Notes under the pieces: generated by a model | What the model was told of the DNA's origin: nothing | The model's input: only the letters and a program-made list of their open reading frames with translations | Database searches by the model: none | Program-made: the position numbers and the translations under genes | Origin: Tetrahymena thermophila SB210 | Taxonomy: Eukaryota; Ciliophora; Oligohymenophorea; Hymenostomatida; Tetrahymenidae | NCBI RefSeq assembly: GCF_000189635.1 | Contig: NW_002476452.1 | Coordinates: forward strand, 248,001-312,000 | DNA: 64,000 bases | Direction: 5' to 3' | Part shown: positions 37,457 to 50,463 of the stretch, piece by piece | How the letters are laid out: the number at the start of each line of letters is the position of its first letter | Numbering within the stretch: the first letter of the stretch is position 1

Positions 37457-40112
37457 TCATTATTAAATTTCTTTTTTTTACTGAAATTTATTTTCTATTT
37501 CTCCTATTGCTTATATTAAAATTGGTGCATCAGGTCTAAAATCAGGATTATTTTCTAGCATTTTACTTACTAATAAAATTATTTCCTTAGAAACATATTT
37601 ACAAGAGTTTCTCATAATTCTAAGTTTTTAATTTTTACTAAATTCATCAGAATTAACTGAGGATATGTCAGATAGAGTTAGCATATAAAGCAATACCATT
37701 CCTAAACTGAATATATCACTTTTAAAGTAGTCAATTGCTTCATTTTTCTTCTTTTCCTTTAACTCAGGTGACATCCATTTCAAAGTTCCAATTACTAAAT
37801 TATTTTTAGTTCCTTCCGAATCAAATAGATTTTCTGCACATCCAAAATCTGATAAATAGTAATTATTATCAATAATTAATATATTTGAAGGCTTTATGTC
37901 TCTATGAGCTATTCTTTCTTCAACATATATGATAGCTAATGTTTTTCCTATTTATGATAAAAACTTCACTATATCACTCTCTTCATAGATTTCTGACTTT
38001 TTTAAATTATTTATTATATTTTATTTGCAATGTCATTGAATATTTTTAATGTAATAATTTTTTATTTTTATACTCAAAAAAACTAACTTAATAATTTATA
38101 TAAATAAATAAATAAATAATTATTTTAACCTTGAATTTAATTTTAATATTTTTTTAAGCCGAAAATTAAGATTTTCAAATTTTAATTTTATTTTATTTTT
38201 GCACTAGACATTAGTCTAAATTAATTTTAATTAAATATTAATTATTAAAGCTTATTTAAAATTAAAAAGGTATTGAACTTAAAAATTTTAAGACTAAAAA
38301 TTAAAAAAAAACTACATTAGCTTGTTTTTCATTGATTTATTCTTACAAAGTTGACTCTGCTAGATCTAAAACGATATATGTTGACCTTTCTTCAATAATG
38401 TAATTTTATAATTTAATAACATGATCATACTTTTTTAACTTCTCTAAAACTTCAATTTCATGGTGAATTTATGAACTCTAGCTTTCTCCATCTTATGACA
38501 TATGTATTTACTTGCAAGCATAATAATCTGGCATACTTTATAAAATATCAGGATTTTTTATGATATCTTTGTATTTATTTTTAACTTTGTAAACTTGTCC
38601 AAATGCTCCTTGGCCAATAGAATCTCTGAAGTCTATAAAATATTTCTTTTCAAAATCTTATTTAGAAATTTGTAAGACTTACTTAAATACAAGATCCTCA
38701 GTTCTAGCTTATATTTGTCTTCTTTTTTTAAGTCTCCTAATTGTCAAAAAACCATACAAAAGAGATAATAAGAAGTAGAAAACTGACTAAAATATCAAGC
38801 TATAGTTTATATGATTTTTATTTCCTAAATTTCGTAATCCAATATAAGATAAAAACTAATCGTATTCATAAGTCCCATCAGAGTCATTTATTTGAGATAA
38901 AATAAAGAGTCCTTAAGAAGCTGTTAGAAACACATCTTTATCTTTATCTTGTTCCACAATTTTCTAAAAATATTAGCCATGCTCTTGTATGAGTTAGTAA
39001 GCATACTCTATTTTTTAATAGTTTTCAGATTATAAATCTCTAAAGCTCATAATTTTATTTGTGATATTCATTTTTATATTATAATTAAATTCAGGAAAAT
39101 CTGTAAAACTATAAAGTGTCTCACTCATATCCTCAATTACATCATTATATTCTACTCTGTTTGTGTCTATTTAAAGAAATAAATATACCCTTGTCCTAGG
39201 TAAAATTTAGGTTATTTTATTATTTTGAACAATATAATTATTTTTTTTAGTTGTTACAACTAAATTATTTGCTCCATAATACTAAATATCTTCAAATTCA
39301 TCGTTATCACTATTTTCATTCAAACAGAATAAAACTTCTGCCTAAGCAATTGTTTAGACTTAAATAATTTTATACAAACATTTATCTGTTTCTTTTGTAA
39401 AAACATTTAATCTAATGATCTTTAGGTTTTCATGTAAAACAAGCTTAAGATCCTCTTAACTCTAAGAAATTCGATAAAATACATTTTAATTTTATATATT
39501 TATAAAGTAAAAATAAAAATCATTAGAGTATTAAGATACATGCAAAATCTCCTCAACTATTATTTTATAGAAAAAAAATGCTTGTTATCAATTACTTACT
39601 TATGAATCTTTTAAAAATAAATAAATAAAGTAATTTTAGATTAACTTTATTAATATCTATGATAAATTTTATTGCTAAGTCTATTTGATAATTTGGATTT
39701 CATGTGAAGCATCGGGCATGATTTATATTTACATTATATTAAAAAAATATTAATTATCAAATAGTTAGTTACCTTCATTAAGCTATAGCTCTCTTGAAGT
39801 TGTATGTTCAAAATCATATATTTATATATATAATATTTTATTTAAGATCTAGTAAAAGCATAAAACCTGATCTGATTAAATTCCGTTTGAATTCCATATT
39901 ATTGGTTTTTATTAATTGAATTTAATCCCACTTATAAATATATTATTTTAAGCATATTCATCTATTTGTAAACAAGATTAATAAGAAAAGTATCCTCTTT
40001 AAAAAGTGATTCTCTCGTCAGAAAATAGGCATTAAGAGGATAAACTCTCTAGCACACTTTTACTATACTCTATAATAAAAGAAAGAACAAAAAAATACCT
40101 AATCTTAATCAT
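37457..40112 (-). CDS. Receptor-like protein kinase, array member 8 (first in the array)
   Basis: Exons 40112-39773, 39556-38316, 37996-37457 (706 aa). Signal peptide MIKIRYFFVLSFIIEYSKS; ectodomain signature IIWNSNGIQSDQVLCFYQI; membrane helix (SVFYFLLSLLYGFLTI) followed by RRLKKRR; kinase with GQGAFGQVYK, ACKQIHM, HHEIEVLEKL, HRDIKPSN, DFG, VIGTLKWMSPE. It resembles member 1 in several places (LQEQIN.KQAN end of exon 2, PIIWNSNG), so the two ends of the array hold older types and the middle copies are younger. The donor of intron 2 is GTAGTT. Confidence 0.9.
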
Positions 40113-42909
40113 CGATCTTTTATAATCAATTCTTTTATATGTATTTTGATAAAAAATATATGTATGCCTGATGTATTTCCTTATCAGTTTAATAAAAATC
40201 TCTACTTAAAATTGTTAAGAAATCATAAAAGAGTAATTATTTAATAGTAAATAAAATTATGCCTAAGTTTAATAAGAACAATAATACAATAATCAATTTT
40301 AAAATAATATCATTATTTAGCTTTGTTTATCAAATATTTAAAAACTTTATTATGTAAATTTAGAAATACCATGAAATAATAAATTTAAACCTCATCCTTA
40401 TCTAAAATTTATAAATAAAATATTTAATTAATATTTACTAAAAAGTTTATTTTAAATATAATTTTATCTCTTTTTTTATGATTTTGAATATTATTTTAAA
40501 TATTTTTTGTCTAAAAACTTAAATAAAAATAAAAAAAATTAATTTTATTAATTAAAAATAAATAAAAAAATTAATTTTATTAATAAAAAATAAATAAAAA
40601 AATTAATTTTATTAAAAATTTATTTTATTTTAAAAATTAAATAATAATTTCTTTCAATAAATAATAGACAAAATATTTTTAATTTTGCTAAAAAATAAAT
40701 TAAATAAATGCATTTATAAAATGACAATATAAGGAATTAAGATTTAATAAAGCTAAGTATTGTTTAAATCGTAGACTTAATTAAAATTAATAACTAGCAT
40801 ATTAATTTTTACTATTAATTTTTGAATAGAAAAACAAGATATTTAACTTAAAATTAAAGAAATTTAAAATTATTTTCTTTGGTTGTTAACTTGAAAGTAG
40901 ATTAAACTTTCTTATGACAAAATAATGCAGTTAACTCACAAGTATTAATTGCTAGCTAAAAAGTTAGTTAGTTTTAAATATTACATAATTTAATAGTAAT
41001 TATTTTGTTTAGTAATATCAACTATTTGATGTTTTTATTAGATTTTTTAAATTTTTCAAAAAGTTAAAAATTTATCTTAATATTAATCTATGTGATTTTT
41101 ATCGAACGAAAATTTAATTTACGTGTCAGCTCTAATTATTTAAAATTTGTTTGCTTTACTTTGATAGTGCTTGTATGTTTGTGTATTTTGAAATAAGGAT
41201 ATTTATAGGACACTTTGCGAAAGTATACTAAAACAATAGTATTTATTTTCATAAATTTAAACTAGCAACCTATTTATTTCATATTAATCTAAAATAAAGA
41301 AATATTATAGATTAATTCAATATTTTTCACCTACTTTAAATTATTACAAATCTACTTTTGCTTTTAGCTTATTTTTTTGCTATTTTCTTTTATAAAAACA
41401 GACAAAAATGAAAAACCATATTTAAAATACTGTTTTTATATAAGATGACCATTTACACATTTCTGCCTGATCAAGAAGGCTATTTTTATTTAGTTTGCTT
41501 GCATTTTATGTAAGCGTTTTCTAGTTATTTACTTAATATTGGTCATTTGGTTTAGCTGTAAATTATTCTAATTGATGCATATCTAACAATTGAATGAAAA
41601 ACATCTTAAAAATATGAATTTTTCACTTCAAAACCTATAATAGAAACAAAATGCACTTCCAAAAGACTTCTTCCTGTTAATTTAATCTGCTTTTTAAAAA
41701 GAGATTTTCATTTATTTTTAAATTTCGCTAATTTTGATTTAATTTTCATTTTTGCTTTCACCAATTTATTATTTTATCTAGAAGAATATATTGATCAATC
41801 GATCACTTGCTTGCTTTCTAAATTAGTAGTAAAGCAATTTGCGTTTTGAGGGTCGAACGTATATCTTCTATTTCAAATAAAAATAAGTTATTTTTTAAAG
41901 GAATCAAATAACTGATATAATGCTAGAACATTTTATAATTTTAACTTTGAGTAATGCTTAAATCACAGCATTTACTATCTTTGTATAGCAAAAAACGTCA
42001 TATTTTTCGCTGGTAAAAACATAATTTTAAACACCACCTAAATTTTGTCACTGATAAAATTCTTTTGCAAAAATTTATGGATTTCTTTATAAAAGACTAA
42101 ATTGGTTATGCTTTTTTTAATATCCACGCATTTCGAGGTATTTATTAAACTCAATTTAATAAAAGAAAAGAAATTCTTTTACAGTCTACATAATACCATC
42201 CCTTATTTACCAATTTATATATTTAATTATAAATGAGTCACATTTTTTCATTATATTTAGAATGAATGAATGAAGGAATGCTCATGTTAACAAAATTTTC
42301 TTCTCAATTAGAATTATTTGGTCTGCTTTTCTTAATAAAAAAAGCACGTGCTTTCTTAATTTCTATTTTTAGGAAAGGCTAAATCTCCATAGCATACAAA
42401 ACAGCTTCCTTCATTATAAATAGAAATTATTTAGATATTTTTTGAAAGCGAGAACATCCTAACTCCTCTTTTTTAAAGCTTTTTTTTGGTTAAAAGATAC
42501 GCTTGTATTATTTAATGCGCAAAACTATTAATTTTTACCTTCGTGGAGTGAATTTGATAATTCAACCAGATTTTTTTCTATTTTTCATAGAGAAAAACAA
42601 ATTAACGTGTTAATAGAGTTGAGTGAGTAGGTGCATGCATTACTTTAAATAGCTTCGCCAATTTTTGAGAAATTAATTAAATCATAAAAAATATAAAAAA
42701 TAAGAAAATAAGCAACTTTGCAAAAAGTTCAATCTATAATTTATAAATAAAGAGATAAGACACCTAATAAAAATGGTAAATAGATTTTCATTCATTTTAA
42801 GTTGGAGAATGCAAAAATCTCCCGACTGACTTAAAATTTAGCATTAACTCATCTTCCCCTTAGCATTCATTTCTAAATTTTCCCATTTTAAAATCAACAG
42901 AAGCAATAA
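40113..42909. other. Long intergenic region
   Basis: Divergent promoter region between kinase member 8 (minus) and the RAMP4-like gene (plus). About 41300-42700 has fewer long A/T runs than the neighbouring spacers, but I could not find a reading frame, tRNA or other RNA in it. Confidence 0.5.
40521..40615. repeat. AT-only tandem repeat, unit about 33 bases
   Basis: Three near-perfect copies of an A-rich unit containing AATTAATTTTATTAA and AAATAAATAAAA. Upstream of the kinase array; no coding potential. Confidence 0.85.
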
Positions 42910-43083
<174 letters not shown>

Positions 43084-46000
43084 AAACTTTTATTTCAACA
43101 TAAAAACTCCTCTCTTAATTTATAAAAAGAAGTACTCTACATGAAAAGTAGTAGTATTCAGTAATTAATAAAGTATAATATAATATTTTATTATTTTTGA
43201 ATGGAGATTTGAGCAAAATTAACTCTTCCTCCAAAACACTTTATATTATGTATGTATGTAGTCTACTTTTGCTTATTTCTTTCACTCAATCATAATCAAT
43301 CATTCAATCATTCTTTCATATTTTGTTATCTAAATTTTCTTAAACATTCCACAATCAACTAAACTAAAATATGTTCAATCACAACCAACCAAATTAGTGT
43401 TTTCAGAATCATCAGATAAACAAAAAACTCTATCTTAAAAATCATTGCAATTTTCTTCAAATACCAGTTAAAACAAATTATTAAAAACATATTTTAAAAA
43501 CGTCTTTTTATGGACAATTTTTTAATTTTTTCATTTCTTTGTGTTAGTCAATTATACAAAGCAAATAAGCAATATTTTGCTAGTCTGTATTTATTAATGT
43601 AAATATATAAACGTGGAAAAAGATTTTAATAAGAAGAGTGATAATTATAGTTTTAGAATTGTTTTGTGAAAAAAAATTTAATTTTTAGTAAATTCTATTA
43701 AGATTTTAGTTATTTTAATTGATTGGAATTCTTTATTAATATGGATTTAAAATCATATTCGTATTATCTAATAAAATATTTGCAAAAAATTCTTAAAAAA
43801 TTAAAATACTTAATTTTATAATACAAAGAAAGGATAATAAAATTTAATTATTTAAGAAAAAAATTAAAAAAAATATCATAAACTTGTTAGCAAAAAGTTT
43901 ATAAAATAAATAAATAGAAAATAAATATGATTTATTTATTGGAAATATTTTTAATTTATCACAAGCTATAAATTGAGAGATGATTTTTATTTAACTTATT
44001 TATAAATCTAATTATTTTTAAATTAAATACTAATCTCCTTAAGTTAATATTCTTTCTGTATTTATGCATTTAAAATTAAAAATTTATCATTTATGGTTCA
44101 GCTTTTATTTTGAAGACTTAAAATATAAATAGTTATAAAGCAAATGTATGAAGAATTATAATTATTGTATACTTAAATTGAATATTTGATTGCTTAGCTG
44201 TATATTTTTCATATTTAACTCTATATAACAATAAATTAATATTATTCCTCAAATCTTACTTAAATTTACTGGATAAAAAGATTTAAATTAAAAAATCTTC
44301 TTATATATCATACTATTTATCTATATTTTAAACCGAAAGAAATATCAATCAATTTATGTCTTAACATTGTTTTATTAAAATATTTAGCATCATACAAATA
44401 GGATTTAATAAACTCTCACAAAATCATACTATTCATTAATGCTTAAAAACAATTATTTCATCCAAACCATAGTTTATTTAGAAAAAATTCAAAAAAAATT
44501 TGTGAAAAAATGAAAATGAAGTTTGATAAAAATTAAATTGTTTTTTTTCCCAGAATTATAAAAAAAGTAAATTTATTCAAGTAAAATAAAATATTTTTGC
44601 ATGAATTTACTTTTTATAAAACAAAAAAGTGAATTAACAAAAGGATTTTATAATTTGAAAAGAAGATTTGATAATTAATTATTCGTTTTTTAAAAATTCA
44701 AAATTCATAAAACTAAATTTTCATAATATAAAATAAACTTATAAAATTGAAATATGTTTTCTAAAACTGTAAAGGTAAAACCAAAAAATATTTATCTATA
44801 AAAATTACCAATATAGCTAGTTAAAATTTTCTATTATTATTCATTTCTTAGGTAAACAAATTATTTAAGATTGTTAACATAATTTAAATATTAATCAAAA
44901 TTATTACCATTATTATTATTTTTAATTATTTATGTTGCAAAATGTCTTTAAATTAATTTTTATAAAAATTGACTGTCATTCTATTTTACTGCTTTATCTT
45001 AAAACATTATAGATATTTATTTATTAATTTATTTTTAATTTACCAGAAATAGAAATTTTAAGCAAATTTGATAATTATATTTTTTTTTGTACTTGAAGAA
45101 AAAGCTTTTATTAAAAAATAAACACATCAGTAATTGATATAATTAATAAATTAGCACATTTAAATGGTAATATTAAAATATTACTCTTTAGTGTATATAG
45201 AGTTATTTAAAATAAGCATTGCTTTTTCATCAAATTTTTCTTAAACTAAAATATTATTTTTAATCTCCTCTTTATTGATATTTAGAAAAATTGAAAAGAC
45301 TGTGTAGTAAATAACCAATTTACTATAAATAGTTTATTAAAAATAAAATATAAAAGAAATTGTTTTGATTTTCAGAAAATTCAATTAAAAACTTTGAATG
45401 TAAATAATTTATTCATGACCTAATTTTAGAAACTCAAAAAATATAATCAAAACATTTAAAAAATTATATGAAAATATTTTGAATTAAAATATGCCATTTT
45501 TTATTATAATTTAAACATCAAAATTTTTAGTGTTGAAGAGCACTGAAATGAATAAAATAATTAAAATTAAGGTATTTTGCCTGGGCAATTTAGACTTAGT
45601 ACATTATTATAATTCAGTCTGATAGCTTTTTTAGCTGATAAATAAACTATTACTAAAAATAAATCATTATTAAATTAATAATGCAAAACAACTAAAAAGA
45701 GTTATTAAATTTATATTTTTTTCATTCAAATTTAGTTTTTTAACATAAGCTTTTGCCTCTGAATTTGATGATCAAAAATAATAAATAAATCATATTAAAT
45801 TAAACTAATAATTTTCTGACATAATTACTATTACTTAAGTATAATTAAGCATAGTAAAAAGATAGAAAACTTTAGTCAAAATTTTTTTTTTAGTTTAAGA
45901 ATATTAAAAATTATTCATTTTTATTCTTGAAAATACATTTTTTGAGCTTGTTGTGAGAAAAATAAATTTTAGGTAAAATAAATTTACAATTAGATGGTTA

Positions 46001-46618
46001 TATAGATAGATAGATAAGATTACGATTGATTAGGTATTAAATTTATAATTTTTCTATTTGATAATCTTGAAGAATGTCATCAAACTGGTAATTATTCCAA
46101 ATAAAAGGCTATATTACTATAAATAGAACAATATATTGTATTAATATGATGAAATATAATTATATGAAGCAAGCAATCAGGCAGAAAACTGTAATTTTCT
46201 AAGTTATTTAAAGAAAAAAAGTAATGCAAAAGGCTCATTTAGACATCAATACAAAATAAAGATTAATGTAAATTAATAAATTAAAAAATAGAAATATACA
46301 TACATACATAGATAGATAGATATAGGAAGAAAGAAGTATTATATTTTTATAGTAATATTTTTTTGAAAAAAGAAAAAAATTAAAAATATAATTATATAAA
46401 TCGTATTATTTTTGCTATTGGCTAAGGAGCATCAAAACTCTTTCTAACACAAATTCAATAGTAAACGCATATTAATTAATATTAACAAAAATAAGTACAA
46501 CGAGACAGATAAACAATCAAACAAACAAACAAATTATCAATCAAGCAAGCAATCACATTTATTAAGCAAAGTCAGCTAAATTAGAAATATAAAAGCGAAA
46601 AATTACATATAAAGTAAA
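43084..46618. other. Gene-free AT-rich region
   Basis: About 3.5 kb with no supported gene. Holds simple repeats near 46285-46325 (TACA/GATA) and 46510-46555 (AAAC, AAGC) just before the MO25-like gene, whose promoter should be here. Confidence 0.55.
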
Positions 46619-49257
46619 ATGAACGGCTCTCAATTAAATGCAACAAATAGTTTTAAAATGAGCAGTAATAGCTTAGGCGCATCATTCATACAAAGCAATC
46701 CTAGTGGTAAAAAATTTTCACTATTCTCTCTCTATATTGAGTCTTTAGATGGCTTCCAATTATGATCAAAAATATTCAATATGATTATTTAAATATTAAC
46801 AATAACCTTATTTTTCTAACATAAATAATTTTAGATTCAAAGCGTTTAACAAACTTTTTTGGCAGAAAAAATAAAAATCCCGTAGAGAACTCAGCCTGCT
46901 TATTGGCATGCACAATAAACTTCTTGAAGACACCCGATTCTAAGGTAAAAATCTAACTTTTAAAAGCAAATTTTTGTTGCTTGCTGTATAGATATTTTTT
47001 AGTTAAGCTGATTTTGTATGCATAAGCGTGTGTATTTAATAAATATATATAATATGCATACATAAATGCAAAGAAAGAAAAGCATATCAACATTAAAATA
47101 TAAAATGATAAATAGAATACAATTCAGAAGTTAGATAAGTACATGTAGAGATGCAAGCAAATAGTCACTTAAGAAAATGATGTAATCGAATTTCTAATAC
47201 TTATTTAAATAATTGAAATAAACCTCATTTAATTTTATCTCCTTTTAATGCAAATTAATAGAAATCTAGCGTTTAAATCGCAGATTGCTAATATCTATAA
47301 ATTGCTTTACATAATCTATTATTGCATGCACATTTATTGCCCTTTGAAATGAAAAAATCAGTCTACGCAATTCTCACATCCAGCTTAAAAATCTCTTAAT
47401 CGTGCTGTTAGTACTTTGCTACCTATGCCAAGAGCATTACATTCTACCTATTTTAATAGTATAAATACATTCGATTTGATGGGAGATTTATCCCACAAAT
47501 TCTCAAATCATCTTGTTTCTTAATATTTCTTTAAAATTTTAATAAAGCTTCGAAAAAAATGAAATGTACTTTTTTACTGGTAATGTCTTGAGAATCCTAT
47601 TAAAATAAGAGGTAAAAAATTGTTCTCATCATTTAAATCTACTTAATTTCTATTTCCTTCATTTTATTTTTAAATAAATCACTTCATTTTATTCCCATAA
47701 AATTTTAAAGTTTGATTGATTGATTGATATATTTATACTAAGCATTGTGAGTGTTTTAATTTTCACTAACTTTTCATATAAACTTTTAATTGAAATTGTA
47801 AACACTTTGATTAAGTGCCCTTAATACTGATTATCATTCTTACCTTTCTTTCTTCAAAACGGGATAAGATTTTGTATTATTGGCTCAAAAAATAAAGCTT
47901 GGTCTCTATATTTAGATTTAAGGAAAATTTTTTCTTGCAAAAAATTAAAAAAAAATCATAATTTATCTGTTAAAAGTTATCAAATTTTCTTTGACTGACA
48001 TTGTTTTGTTAGTCTTACATTTATATTCTTTCTAAGCTATAAAATGACTTTTTATTGAAGTTATTTATATTATAAACTATAAATAGTTCTTAGACTAAAT
48101 GCTCGATTTACAACTTTTGGACTCAATAATTAAGGTCAGCAAAAATGCTGTCTTCGAAATAGCCTCTGAAGCTCTAGAAACTTTCCATGTATTTAAATTA
48201 ATTTAATTCACGATTTAAAATTAAACATTTTTAAATCAATTAATTATTTTTTAGGTAATTTTCAAGCAAAAGAAGCCAAAATAAAAAGAAATCCTAAGCA
48301 AGTTCTTGCTTGACAATCACAGCGAAGTAAATAAATAAAAAACATTTACAAAAATTAACTAATCTTGCAAATTTCTAATTAAATAGGTGTTCAAGCTATT
48401 TGTAGAACTTGCAGAAACAGAAAACTACTTAGCAAAAAGAGATATTTTACTAGTAAAATACTAATTCAATTAATATTATATATATATAGTCTTTCTAAAT
48501 TATCTAATATTAAATCCTTTTTAAATTTCTATAAATAGACACTTAATTAAATTCTTTCTGATCCCGTTAATAAATAGTTCAATCTGAAATTCATCAACGA
48601 CAAAGTAACTTAATTTTCTATTTTCAATTAATTAAATGACATTTCTTCTTCAAAATCTATTCATTTAAATTTAACCAAGTTTTTTTTAAACAAAAAAACA
48701 ATCAGTTCTTAATTGCAATTTAAAAACTCTTAACAATTTGCTCTTTTTCATCCAAATAGTTATCAAATCACTTTTAAAATAACTGTTTTTTATAATAATC
48801 ACAACTATTATTTAAACATTAATAAAAATAAAATCACTCGAAATGTTAAAAGAGATGTTTGACTAAAAGAAAAATAATTATTTATATTGAATAGAAAACA
48901 ATTATTTATTTTTTGTTAATTAATTTATTAGTTTTCAGTTAAAGAAATTTAAATTAAAAAAATAATTTAGTTAAAATTAATTTTATCAAAAATTTTTAGG
49001 AAAATTTGAAAAGAGTAATGACCATATTGAGCAGTGAAGAATAAGGTGGATTCAAAGAAGTTGCTTTAATTTTATTCGATCACTTTTTATAAGGATTCTC
49101 TACTATTGAAAATGAAAAAGTTAAACATATCATTGAGAGAAATAAAATGTTACTGATTTAATGCATTAAATAATGTGTGAATGAAGCCAACTAAGAAAGC
49201 TAAGGAGAATAAGAGGATCGTAAAGACTATATGATACATATTCTAGAAGAAATCTGA
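46619..49257 (+). CDS. MO25/CAB39-like scaffold protein
   Basis: Exons 46619-46706, 46835-46944, 47262-47611, 48087-48188, 48255-48326, 48387-48452, 48539-48604, 49000-49257; later introns are phase 0. Family landmarks in order: an early FGRKNKNP segment, LLPFEMKKSVYAIL, SFEKNEMYFFTGNVLR, KNAVFEIASEALETF (family: TFDIASDAFATF), ETENYLAKRDILL (SENYVTKRQSLKLL), KFINDKENLKRVMTIL (ISKPENLKLMMNLL), a C-terminal KDYMIHILEEI. MO25 forms an armadillo-like helical scaffold that activates STE20/LKB1-type kinases and works with Hippo/NDR-type signalling in ciliate division. Oddity: within exon 3 the frame that starts it (KSSVQIADCQ..MKKSVYAIL) differs from the frame that ends it (NSQIILFLNI..LLKQE) and I could not place a GT-AG intron that joins them. 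So the gene may have a short unusual intron, a sequence error or a real lesion between about 47395 and 47490. Confidence 0.82.
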
Positions 49258-50463
49258 TTCCAATTTTAACATATTTTGTCTTTAACGCTGTCAATATATT
49301 CAACCAACCATAAATTATAAAACTTTATAATTAATTCATGAATTAATAAAAATAAATAAATAAAATAAATAAATAAATAATAAATCACTTAATCAATAAT
49401 ATTGGCAGGTTATTCCTCATTTTTTTGAATACTCAATTAAACAAACAAATTGTAACAACAACTATCACTTCACTGTCATAATAAATTGTTAATTTAAAAA
49501 GATTTAAAATCCTTAAAATGTATATCAACCACATGTGTCTTATATCTTAATTTATATTTATCTAACTTATTCCCTAATTTGATTATGCAACTATCATCGT
49601 ATCTAATTCTGCCTGAAATTCTCAATTTAATTCTAAATTAATTATAATTTAAATTTATTAAATGCTTCATTCATTCATTCTTTCTTTCTTTCTTTTTTAA
49701 ACTTTATTATCTTTCAAATGATTAAAAATAAATAAAAATAACTTAAAATTCAACAAAACTTAATCAAATAAACAGAAAAATCAATTAAAAATAAACCAAA
49801 AAAATTTTATAAATGATTTAAGTATTAATAAATATTGTTGAATATTTTATAAAATAAATTTTGAATTCTTTTATATATACTTTAACAAAAAAAAACTATA
49901 AAATCGAAAAAATTAATTTTCTTTCATACATACATAATATAATTATTTGATATTCTTTAAAAAAGTGATATTCGGCCAGACCCTAATTAATACAAATACA
50001 GAAGATCTATTGATATTTAAGATTGTATTAAGTGACATAATTCTTGAAATATAAGCTCATAACCATTAAATTCATTTGAATAATTGTAAATTATGAGTGG
50101 AAAATATAAAAAAATAGGATATATATAGTTAACATAAATAAGTAAAAATACCAAATATTATGTAAACAAACAAACAAGTAAATAAATATTTTAAAAAATA
50201 TAATTAAATGTTTATTTATTTATTTATCAAAAAAGAATTTAATTATAGTGAAGCATTTAAATTTTAAAAATGAGTATGAAAATATGTACGAGTATAATAT
50301 ATATATTTAAAGTGTAATTGTATTTGACATTGATAAATTTAGTGTTTTTGCTGATCTTTTTACTTCTTTTTACTCTAATGATAATTTTTGAATGGATAAG
50401 TAAGACACTAAAAATGTGCAAGTTATCTAGCAAATAAGCAAGCTTGATTTTTAATCAAACTTT
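49258..50463. other. AT-rich intergenic DNA between convergent genes
   Basis: About 1.2 kb between the 3' ends of the MO25-like gene (plus) and the CIMIP2-like gene (minus). Short AAAT, TTCA and CTTT repeats; no gene seen. Confidence 0.55.

Larger units (their letters stand above)
33237..38165. repeat. Segmental duplication, copy B (pairs with 28227-33170)
   Basis: The partner of copy A. It runs from the 3' flank of member 7 through the whole gene and spacer into exon 3 and part of intron 2 of member 8. Because its right edge lies inside member 8, copy A received only exon 3 of that gene. Confidence 0.9.
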
